DNA of 10,533 bases from NCBI GenBank assembly GCA_030637135.1, contig DAOVVO010000039.1, positions 1 to 10,533 on the forward strand, given 5' to 3'. This document shows positions 5,828-10,533 of this stretch, in pieces. Source of the DNA: Nitrospirota bacterium (GTDB taxonomy: Bacteria > Nitrospirota > Thermodesulfovibrionia > UBA6902 > BMS3Bbin08). How positions within the stretch are numbered: the first letter of the stretch is position 1; each line of letters opens with the position of its first letter. Under the pieces are notes generated by a model. That model searched no databases and was not told the origin of the DNA. It saw only the letters and a program-made list of their open reading frames with translations. The translations under genes and the position numbers were made by a program.

Positions 5828-6647
5828 GAGAGCAGGTTTCTGTTTCGGGGTAAAGCGGGCTATTGATATCGCTTTTAAGTTAGGCGATGATACGCAAAAA
5901 GGTATATATACCCTCGGTCCCCTCATTCACAATCCCCAGGTAGTTAAAAAACTTATGATGCATGGTGTGGCTCCTGTAGAAGACCCACGAACCGCTGATA
6001 TAAAGACTCTTATTATCAGGACTCACGGCATACCACCAAAAATTCATGAAGAAATATCAAAGATAGGTTACCGCATTGTGGATGCCACATGCCCATTCGT
6101 AAAAAAAGCACAACGGTACGCGCAGACTCTTAAAGAAGAAGGTTATCAGGTAGTTATTGTGGGTGACAGGAGTCATCCAGAAGTTCAAGCATTAGTTGGT
6201 TTTGGAGGAGATGATGTCATTGTCATAAACTCCAATGAACCCATTCCCCGTTTAAAAAGCAAGGTTGGAATCATTGTCCAGACAACCCAGCCATTTGAAG
6301 CCCTTGAAAAGGTTGTGCAAAGTGTCATTACTTATACAAAGGAGTTAAGAACTTATAATACTATTTGTAATTCTACTGCCTCACGGCTAAACGAGACAAA
6401 AGAACTTGCTAAGAAAGTGAACGCCATGATTGTTGTAGGCGGGAAAAATAGTTCAAATACTGCTCAATTGGCCAAGCTTTCACAAAAAACTTGTGCTAAA
6501 GTATATCATATAGAGACTGCTGATGAGCTTGAGGATAAATGGTTTAGAGGGATTGAAAAGATAGGGATAACAGGCGGGGCTTCAACTCCCCAATGGCTCA
6601 TAGACGAGGTTGTGGAGAAAATTAAAGCAATTTCTTGCAGGAGGTAA
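5808..6647 (+). CDS. ispH: 4-hydroxy-3-methylbut-2-enyl diphosphate reductase
   Basis: IspH (LytB) is the last enzyme of the MEP pathway. It reductively dehydrates HMBPP to IPP and DMAPP using an iron-sulfur cluster. From ATG 5808 the protein is 279 aa. The three cluster cysteines are C12 (GFCFGVKRA), C95 (DATCPFV) and C187 (CNSTASR). Substrate-binding residues are H41 (GPLIHNP), H73 (THGIPP) and H123, with catalytic E125 in SHPEV. VGGKNSSNT (210-218) and GGASTPQWLI (256-265) complete the active site. An upstream in-frame TTG at 5787 would add seven residues, but family members begin close to MKxxxAKRAGFCFGV, which favours ATG 5808. That ATG lies 20 nt inside plsC and has only a distant GGAG (5789-5792), so it is probably coupled to plsC translation. 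The last codons carry the AGGAGG used by rpsA. Confidence 0.96.
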   Translation: MKILVAKRAGFCFGVKRAIDIAFKLGDDTQKGIYTLGPLIHNPQVVKKLMMHGVAPVEDPRTADIKTLIIRTHGIPPKIHEEISKIGYRIVDATCPFVKKAQRYAQTLKEEGYQVVIVGDRSHPEVQALVGFGGDDVIVINSNEPIPRLKSKVGIIVQTTQPFEALEKVVQSVITYTKELRTYNTICNSTASRLNETKELAKKVNAMIVVGGKNSSNTAQLAKLSQKTCAKVYHIETADELEDKWFRGIEKIGITGGASTPQWLIDEVVEKIKAISCRR

Positions 6648-6668
6648 TATAATATCATTAATATTATG
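6639..6668 (+). promoter_or_regulatory. rpsA translation-initiation region: AGGAGG, AT hairpin, ATG
   Basis: A perfect AGGAGG (6639-6644) is 21 nt from ATG 6666, well beyond the usual 5-9 nt. The gap is filled by one hairpin: TAATATAAT (6645-6653), loop ATC (6654-6656), then ATT (6657-6659), a bulged A, and ATATTA (6661-6666), with the final A being the start codon's first base. Folding would place the Shine-Dalgarno next to the start while partly pairing the start codon. The stem is all A-T, so it is weak and potentially temperature- or protein-sensitive. The ispH stop TAA is at 6645-6647, within the left arm. Confidence 0.45.
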
Positions 6669-8246
6669 GAATTACAAAGAGAAGAATTAGAAAAACTGTA
6701 TGCAGATACTTTCAAGGGGATACAAGCAGGTAAAATCATCAAAGGGAAAGTTATACAGGTAAAAAAGGAAGGTATCATTATAGATATAGGGGCTAAATGT
6801 GAAGGTTATATTCCTGCTGTTGAACTCCCGCCTGAAGAACGCAAAAAGTTACAGCCAGGTAATCACTTAGAAGTGTATGTAATGGATGCAAGAACCAGTG
6901 ATGGTTTTGTAAGCCTCTCAAGGGAAAGGGTGTTAAGGATAAAGACATGGGATATGTTAGAAAATGCATGTAATAATGGGGTAACTCTTGAGGGTAAAAT
7001 CGTCGGAAAGGTAAAGGGTGGCATGACTGTAGAAATTGCCGGAGTCAATGCCTTTCTCCCGGGTTCCCATATAGATCTCAAAAGCTGCAAGGATATGGAC
7101 TCCCTTATCGGGGAAGTTTGTCCTTTTAAAGTACTAAAGATAAACAATAAGAGATCCAATATAGTAGTATCGAGACGAGCTATTCTTGAAGAACAACGGG
7201 GAAAATTGAGAGAAGAAACCCTTTTTAAACTGAAAGAAGGCGCTCTCATGGAAGGTGTCGTAAAAAATCTTACAGATTATGGTGTTTTTATCGATTTGGG
7301 GGGTGTTGACGGCTTACTGCACATATCAGATATGTCCTGGGGCAAGATTAGCCATCCAGGAGAATTATTTAGCATTGGGGATACCGTGGAAGTTATCGTC
7401 CTCAATTTTGATAAAGACACACTGAGAGTTACCCTTGGTCACAAACAGAAAACCCCTGATCCCTGGAAAGATGCTGAAAAAAAATATCCACCCGGTAAAA
7501 TAATCATCGGAAAAGTTACCAATATTGTTGAATATGGTATTTTCATAAAACTTGAGGAAGGGCTGGATGGATTAGTGCATGTATCAGAATTTGATTGGAT
7601 TGAAAAAGTTAAAAAGCCCTCTAAATATTTTTCAATAGGAGATACTGTTGAGGCGGTTGTTTTAAATGTAAACAAAGAGAACAAAAGAATATCCTTGAGT
7701 ATAAAACAACTTAAACCAAATCCATGGGAAACTATAAAGCAAAAATATACTGTTGGTAAAAAAGTCTTCGGAAGAGTAAAAAGCATCTCAGATTTTGGTG
7801 CCTTCATAACTCTCGATGAAGGAATTGATGCCCTCCTCCATATATCCGAGATGTCATGGACAAAACATATAAAGCATCCCTCAGAGATTCTGAAAAAAGG
7901 ACAAAAGATTGAAGTCATTATAATAAGTATCGATCCGGAAAAAGAACGAATAGCAGTTGGACTGAAAGAACTTACCCCCGATCCATGGATTGAGGAAATC
8001 CCCAATAAATTTAAACCCGGAGATTATGTAAGAGGCAAGATAACAAGAATAGCAGATTTTGGTCTTTTTATTGAACTTGAAGGAGCAGTAGAAGGATTAA
8101 TAAATTCTTCTGAGATTGATAAGAACAAAGATGAAAAACTTGATGACATATATAAAATAGGAACAGAGATTAAAGTACGAATACTAAACGTAGATACTGC
8201 CGAAAGAAAAATAAGTCTCAACCTGAAAACAAAAGATGAAACGTAA
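6666..8246 (+). CDS. rpsA: 30S ribosomal protein S1 (six S1 domains)
   Basis: S1 binds mRNA on the 30S subunit and helps initiation at structured or weak sites. Six OB-fold S1 domains are visible in the 526 residues: about 22-88, 105-172, 192-261, 277-348, 364-435 and 452-522. Domains 3-5 carry the RNA-binding signature most clearly (YGVFIDLGGVDGLLHISDMSW at 205-225 in domain 3; FGAFI and LLHISEMSW in domain 5). Domains 1 and 2 are divergent, as in other S1 proteins, where they contact the ribosome. The linkers between domains 3-6 repeat a P-(D/N)-P-W pattern (264-267, 351-354, 438-441). Length is close to the ~557 of E. coli. The gene lies 18 nt after ispH and 3 nt before sppA. In E. coli rpsA is autoregulated through leader structure; the unusual hairpin before this ATG could play a similar part, which is inference. 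Confidence 0.97.
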   Translation: MELQREELEKLYADTFKGIQAGKIIKGKVIQVKKEGIIIDIGAKCEGYIPAVELPPEERKKLQPGNHLEVYVMDARTSDGFVSLSRERVLRIKTWDMLENACNNGVTLEGKIVGKVKGGMTVEIAGVNAFLPGSHIDLKSCKDMDSLIGEVCPFKVLKINNKRSNIVVSRRAILEEQRGKLREETLFKLKEGALMEGVVKNLTDYGVFIDLGGVDGLLHISDMSWGKISHPGELFSIGDTVEVIVLNFDKDTLRVTLGHKQKTPDPWKDAEKKYPPGKIIIGKVTNIVEYGIFIKLEEGLDGLVHVSEFDWIEKVKKPSKYFSIGDTVEAVVLNVNKENKRISLSIKQLKPNPWETIKQKYTVGKKVFGRVKSISDFGAFITLDEGIDALLHISEMSWTKHIKHPSEILKKGQKIEVIIISIDPEKERIAVGLKELTPDPWIEEIPNKFKPGDYVRGKITRIADFGLFIELEGAVEGLINSSEIDKNKDEKLDDIYKIGTEIKVRILNVDTAERKISLNLKTKDET

Positions 8247-8249
8247 GAT

Positions 8250-9098
8250 ATGAAAAAATTCCTGTTTTTTTCTCTTATTGTTCTTATACTCATTGCAATC
8301 CTCAGTTATGCCTTGACCTTTACACAAAAAATTGCAATAGGTGAAAAAGTCGGACTCATACGTGTAGAGGGCGTAATTTTAGATTCAACACATATAATTG
8401 ACGAAATTAAAAAATATTCCGAAGATTCTTCAATTAAAGCAGTTGTTTTAAGGGTTAACAGCCCGGGAGGAGCAGTAGCACCGGCACAGGAAATATATAA
8501 AGAAATAATAAAGCTGAAAAAATTGAAAAAAGTTGTTGTTTCCCTGGGTGCCATAGCTGCATCAGGCGGCTATTACATTGCGTGCCCTGCCGATAAAATA
8601 GTCGCAAACCCCGGAACCTTAACAGGTTCCATCGGAGTAATCATGGAAATACCTAATTTCTCAGGTCTTTTAAAAAAGATTGGAGTTGAGACACAGGTAA
8701 TAAAAAGCGGTAAACATAAAGATATTGCTTCTACATTCAAATCCATGACACCTGAGGAAAGAAAAATCCTCCAGTCTGTGCTTGATGATGTTCACGAACA
8801 GTTCATCACAGCAGTATCCGACAGCAGGGGCATTGCATTTGAGGAAGTTAAAAAACTCGCTGACGGCCGTATATTCACAGGCAAAAAAGCAGAAGAACTG
8901 GGACTTGTTGACGTATTAGGAAACCTCGAAGATGCTATTGATTTAGCAGGGGAGATAAGCGGGATCAAAGGTGAGCCTCACGTGGTCACCAAGAAAAAGA
9001 AATTCAGTCTCTGGGATATTCTGGGCGGTAGTTTTCCCGAACAGCTTATTAAAGATAGTTTTCCAGCCATCAAGCTAAAATACATGTTTACACTATGA
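8250..9098 (+). CDS. sppA: Signal peptide peptidase SppA, short form
   Basis: SppA is a membrane-anchored serine protease of peptidase family S49 that degrades leftover signal peptides in the cytoplasmic membrane. The N-terminus is a single transmembrane anchor after MKK (about residues 4-24, FLFFSLIVLILIAILSYALTF begins at 4). The fold follows: VGLIRVEGVI (34-43), VVLRVNSPGGAV (65-76), catalytic S105 in AIAASGGYYIA (101-111), and GSIGVI (126-131). Lys general base K157 is in KSGKHKDIAS (152-161), exactly 52 residues after the Ser as in B. subtilis SppA. GRIFTGKKAEELGLVD (206-221) closes the domain. The 282-aa length fits the single-domain, Bacillus-type form, not the double-length E. coli protein. 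There is no strong Shine-Dalgarno; ATG is 3 nt after the rpsA stop, so translation is probably coupled. Confidence 0.95.
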   Translation: MKKFLFFSLIVLILIAILSYALTFTQKIAIGEKVGLIRVEGVILDSTHIIDEIKKYSEDSSIKAVVLRVNSPGGAVAPAQEIYKEIIKLKKLKKVVVSLGAIAASGGYYIACPADKIVANPGTLTGSIGVIMEIPNFSGLLKKIGVETQVIKSGKHKDIASTFKSMTPEERKILQSVLDDVHEQFITAVSDSRGIAFEEVKKLADGRIFTGKKAEELGLVDVLGNLEDAIDLAGEISGIKGEPHVVTKKKKFSLWDILGGSFPEQLIKDSFPAIKLKYMFTL

Positions 9099-9116
9099 AC
9101 AATAAGGAGGTTTTAT

Positions 9117-9398
9117 ATGACAAAATCAGCTCTTATTGAAAAACTATCAGAAAATATTGAGAGTCTTACAAAAAAACAGACAGAGGTGGTTGTAGATACT
9201 GTTTTTGAAAGTATTAAAAACGCCCTCACTAAGGGCGAAAAAGTTGAAATAAGAGGTTTTGGCAACTTCAAGCTCCGGAGCAGAAAGGCACGGAAAGCCA
9301 GAAATCCAAAAACAGGTGAATCCGTTGAAGTACCACCCAAAAAAGTGCCCTATTTCAAAGTCGGAAAAGAACTCAGAGAGATGATAAACAGGGGTTAA
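9117..9398 (+). CDS. HU/IHF-family nucleoid DNA-binding protein
   Basis: This is a 93-aa DNA-bending protein of the HU/IHF family, which acts as a dimer in nucleoid structure and as an architectural factor at promoters. The N-terminal helices carry MTKSALIEKLSE and the dimer core. GFGNF (47-51) leads into the beta-arm, and RNPKTG (62-67) includes the Pro that intercalates into DNA. It ends VPYFKVGKELREMIN (77-91), a pattern nearer to IHF-beta or the HU proteins of Deltaproteobacteria and Nitrospirota. In E. coli ihfB also follows rpsA, which favours an IHF-beta-like role, but the symbol is left open because HU and IHF cannot be separated by eye here. AAGGAGG (9104-9110), 6 nt before ATG, is among the best ribosome-binding sites in the window. 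This fits an abundant protein. It is the last gene of the + strand operon. Confidence 0.94.
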   Translation: MTKSALIEKLSENIESLTKKQTEVVVDTVFESIKNALTKGEKVEIRGFGNFKLRSRKARKARNPKTGESVEVPPKKVPYFKVGKELREMINRG

Positions 9399-9404
9399 CC
9401 ACTT

Positions 9405-9434
9405 TTATCCCTGAGGCCAAAAAAATAGGGATAA
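9405..9434 (+). terminator. Hairpin after the HU/IHF gene, possible operon terminator
   Basis: TTATCCCT (9405-9412) and AGGGATAA (9427-9434) are perfect 8-bp inverted arms around a 14-nt A-rich loop, starting 7 nt after the last gene of the + strand operon. Position suggests a transcript end. No U-run follows, so it is not a canonical intrinsic terminator in either direction. Confidence 0.35.
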
Positions 9435-9447
9435 CGTCTTAAAGCTC

Positions 9448-9512
9448 ATCTTCATCAAGTCAATGCGTCGTTGCTACTCGTAGTGAGACTCGTTCCCGAC
9501 CTGCAGGGAATA
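9448..9512. repeat. Possible dispersed intergenic repeat with a small hairpin
   Basis: The stretch between the two convergent transcription units encodes nothing that I can support. It contains CTACTCGTAG, a 4-bp-arm palindrome near 9475-9484, and TTCCC/GGGAA arms around an 8-nt spacer near 9493-9510. Its style (CGTCGTTGCTACTCGTAGTG, then GACTCGTTCCC) resembles short intergenic repeats that I recall from related environmental genomes. This is a guess from memory. Confidence 0.25.
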
Positions 9513-9531
9513 ATAAGTTTAAGGTATAAAA

Positions 9532-9966
9532 TCAGGTCTTGTTTTCCAGCAATCTATTTATCTGCTTAAGAAATTCCTCAAAATCCCCAATATTTTCCTG
9601 AGCGGATTTGAAAACCTTGCGGTCATCTATCTCCCAATACTTGCGAATAATAATATTCCTGAGGCTCGCAGCTTTTTTTATCTTATCGCCAAGTTCCCCT
9701 GTAATAATTTTTGCTCCTGATAATTTTTCAAAACAGTCAGGATAACCTTTAGGCACCTGACCAGCTGTTCTGGAAAGGATATGATTGCATATATTTGCCA
9801 TCGCTTCAACAGCCTCAATCAACAGATAACGTAAAGAATATATCTCCTTTTTATCCTCTAAAAAAGCCTCCACTTCTAGTGCTGTAACAGATTTAATTTC
9901 TGAAATTGTATCGAGAAGGTCTTTTTCGAGAGTCTTAATTTTTTCTATGTTTATTTCTTTAAACAC
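9532..9966 (-). CDS. hepT: HEPN-domain toxin-like protein (HepT/DUF86 family), catalytic His replaced
   Basis: This all-helical 144-aa protein is of the HepT/DUF86 HEPN family, normally the RNase toxin of HEPN/MNT toxin-antitoxin modules. Family signs are YSLRYLLIEAVEAMANICNHI (43-63) and the C-terminal active-site helix. The motif usually reads R-N-x3-H-x-Y; here it is R103-N-I-I-I-R108-K-Y110. Arg (CGC) therefore stands where the catalytic His (CAC/CAT) is expected. Y110, equivalent to the residue AMPylated by MntA in Shewanella, is kept. The start is GTG 9966, overlapping the end of the MNT gene by 16 nt, as usual for these pairs. The frame is otherwise intact, with no stop or frameshift. 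It may be an inactivated toxin, an RNase with altered chemistry, or a non-toxic binding partner. Confidence 0.85.
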   Translation of the reverse strand: MFKEINIEKIKTLEKDLLDTISEIKSVTALEVEAFLEDKKEIYSLRYLLIEAVEAMANICNHILSRTAGQVPKGYPDCFEKLSGAKIITGELGDKIKKAASLRNIIIRKYWEIDDRKVFKSAQENIGDFEEFLKQINRLLENKT

Positions 9967-10376
9967 TCTACAATCTCTTTGAAATAAGACTTTGACAATT
10001 CATAATAATCCATATATTTCAGACCGATAGATTCAACAAAATCGAGCCTTACATTTTTATCCCTTTCAAAAAGTAACATTCCTTCGTTTATAACAGAGAA
10101 CTGAAACCCGATTGGAGCATAATTTAATACCTTGAAATCCACCGTATAACCGGAAACGGTTTCAAGTCTGGAAGACAATTCAAGCTCAAAGTCAAACACC
10201 TCATCCTTTGCTATAGTGCAGTATGCACCGATGTCTATGTCTCTGAATGGAAGTCTTCCAAAAGAGCCGTGAAGATAAGCAAAAGAAATCCTCTCGTTTG
10301 CTTCAAGTACAGTAGCAAGTTTCTGTTTAATCCGTTCAATTTCATTATCATCTAATTCAAATCTCTGTTCCATCAT
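9951..10376 (-). CDS. mntA: MntA-like nucleotidyltransferase antitoxin
   Basis: This is a minimal nucleotidyltransferase of the DNA polymerase-beta fold. In characterised HEPN/MNT modules it neutralises HepT by adding AMP to its active-site Tyr. From ATG 10376 the protein is 141 aa. The nucleotide-binding signature is AYLHGSFGRLPFRDIDIGAY: G37-S38, then D46 and D48, with the third metal-binding Asp at D80 in YTVDFKVLN. The spacing is GS-X7-DxD, shorter than the GS-X10-DxD usually quoted. The C-terminal part (FERDKNVRLDFVESIGLKYM) is typical of the family. In-frame ATGs at 10394 and 10373 are alternatives; none has a Shine-Dalgarno. 10376 is preferred because a weak -10-like TATTCT lies just upstream, allowing a leaderless message. 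The gene precedes and overlaps the HEPN gene by 16 nt and faces the HU/IHF operon tail to tail. Confidence 0.88.
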   Translation of the reverse strand: MMEQRFELDDNEIERIKQKLATVLEANERISFAYLHGSFGRLPFRDIDIGAYCTIAKDEVFDFELELSSRLETVSGYTVDFKVLNYAPIGFQFSVINEGMLLFERDKNVRLDFVESIGLKYMDYYELSKSYFKEIVECLKK

Positions 10377-10401
10377 ATATGGTAAGAATAGCATAAAAAA
10401 A

Positions 10402-10421
10402 GGGGTTTACAATGATACCCC
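10402..10421. promoter_or_regulatory. GGGGT/ACCCC inverted repeat in the divergent intergenic region
   Basis: GGGGT (10402-10406) and ACCCC (10417-10421) flank a 10-nt centre, halfway between the minus-strand MNT gene and a possible + strand gene. On the minus strand it is followed at once by seven T bases, and on the + strand by ACTCTTTTT, so it could also act as a bidirectional terminator. Its centre holds -35-like words for both directions, which suits an operator. Terminator or operator cannot be decided here. Confidence 0.4.
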
Positions 10422-10435
10422 ACTCTTTTTATATT
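10406..10435 (+). promoter_or_regulatory. Possible sigma70-type promoter for the gene at the window end
   Basis: TTTACA (10406-10411) and TATATT (10430-10435) each match the sigma70 consensus at 5 of 6 positions, with an 18-nt spacer. The predicted transcript would start around 10442, just before ATG 10448. Short matches of this kind are common in AT-rich DNA, so confidence is limited. Confidence 0.35.
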
Positions 10436-10447
10436 TCGTATGTTACT

Positions 10448-10533
10448 ATGAAATCTATGCTTGTTCACTATAAATCCCGAATTTCTGAGGTACACCTGAA
10501 AAATATTCTTGACAGTTTTTATAATGAATTTAA
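10448..10533 (+). CDS. Start of an unidentified protein (3' end outside window)
   Basis: A frame opens at ATG 10448 and runs 28 codons to the window end without a stop: MKSMLVHYKSRISEV followed by HLKNILDSFYNEF. ATG 10457 is an alternative start. No clear Shine-Dalgarno is present, but a possible promoter lies just upstream. The ending L-K-x-x-L-D-x-x-Y-x-x-(F/Y)-N resembles the N-terminus of the TIGR02757/DUF2400 family, but this is too short to assign. Treat it as a probable partial gene of unknown function. Confidence 0.4.
   Translation, partial: MKSMLVHYKSRISEVHLKNILDSFYNEF

Noticed and set aside
7439..8005. Minus-strand 188-codon frame over rpsA
   Set aside because: It is antisense to S1 domains 4-6; its length comes from the repeated codon pattern of those domains.
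9426..9435. TAGGGATAAC, the left half of an I-SceI-like homing site
   Set aside because: Only 10 bases match, and no homing endonuclease or intron is present. The word is explained as one arm of the TTATCCCT/AGGGATAA hairpin.
10511..10527. TTGACA and TATAAT near the window end as a promoter
   Set aside because: The two words are only ~5 nt apart, which cannot form a sigma70 promoter; they lie inside the open frame at 10448.

Overview
The window is AT-rich, tightly packed bacterial chromosomal DNA. Genes on the + strand run tyrA(end)-aroA-acs-small ORF-cmk-plsC-ispH-rpsA-sppA-HU/IHF. The order tyrA-aroA-cmk-ispH-rpsA-sppA-HU/IHF is the core 'superoperon' I know from Deltaproteobacteria (Desulfobacterota) and Nitrospirota. 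Together with the base composition this suggests one of these lineages, perhaps a Thermodesulfovibrio-like Nitrospirota. That placement is an inference from gene order, not a phylogenetic result.

Layout. (1) Positions 1-1571 hold the C-terminal end of prephenate/arogenate dehydrogenase, overlapping by 14 nt a complete TTG-started aroA with class II-type EPSP synthase motifs. (2) Positions 1618-3660 hold a full acetyl-CoA synthetase whose last ~25 codons run into low-complexity repeat DNA. (3) Positions 3585-4502 are the accessory, repeat-rich part. It contains a degenerate GTAAGCAG/CGGGAAA repeat tract, a ~153-bp element bounded by a 13-bp perfect inverted repeat and filled with nested hairpins, a 102-aa unrecognised protein with a strong ribosome-binding site, and a cluster of small palindromes resembling dispersed REP-like sequences. 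(4) Positions 4503-9398 are a compact operon: cmk, plsC, ispH, rpsA (six S1 domains), sppA and an HU/IHF-family DNA-binding protein. Neighbours overlap or lie 3-18 nt apart. (5) Positions 9399-9531 are a short convergent intergenic region with hairpins. (6) Positions 9532-10394, minus strand, hold a HEPN/MNT (HepT/MntA-like) toxin-antitoxin pair. The HEPN partner carries Arg where the catalytic His of the RX4HXY motif should be. (7) A divergent intergenic region has an inverted repeat and possible overlapping promoters, followed by the start of an unidentified + strand gene cut by the window end.

The core genes join aromatic amino-acid synthesis (tyrA, aroA) to basic growth functions: CMP phosphorylation, phosphatidic acid synthesis, isoprenoid precursors, translation, membrane proteolysis and nucleoid structure. 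acs and the repeat block sit between aroA and cmk, which are commonly adjacent in this superoperon, so they look like a secondary insertion.

The points most worth a second look are the His-to-Arg HEPN toxin, the nested inverted-repeat element at 3806-3958, the repeat-derived tail of Acs, and two cases (plsC and rpsA) where a hairpin sits exactly between the Shine-Dalgarno and the start codon. I see no tRNA, rRNA, CRISPR array, transposase or phage gene.
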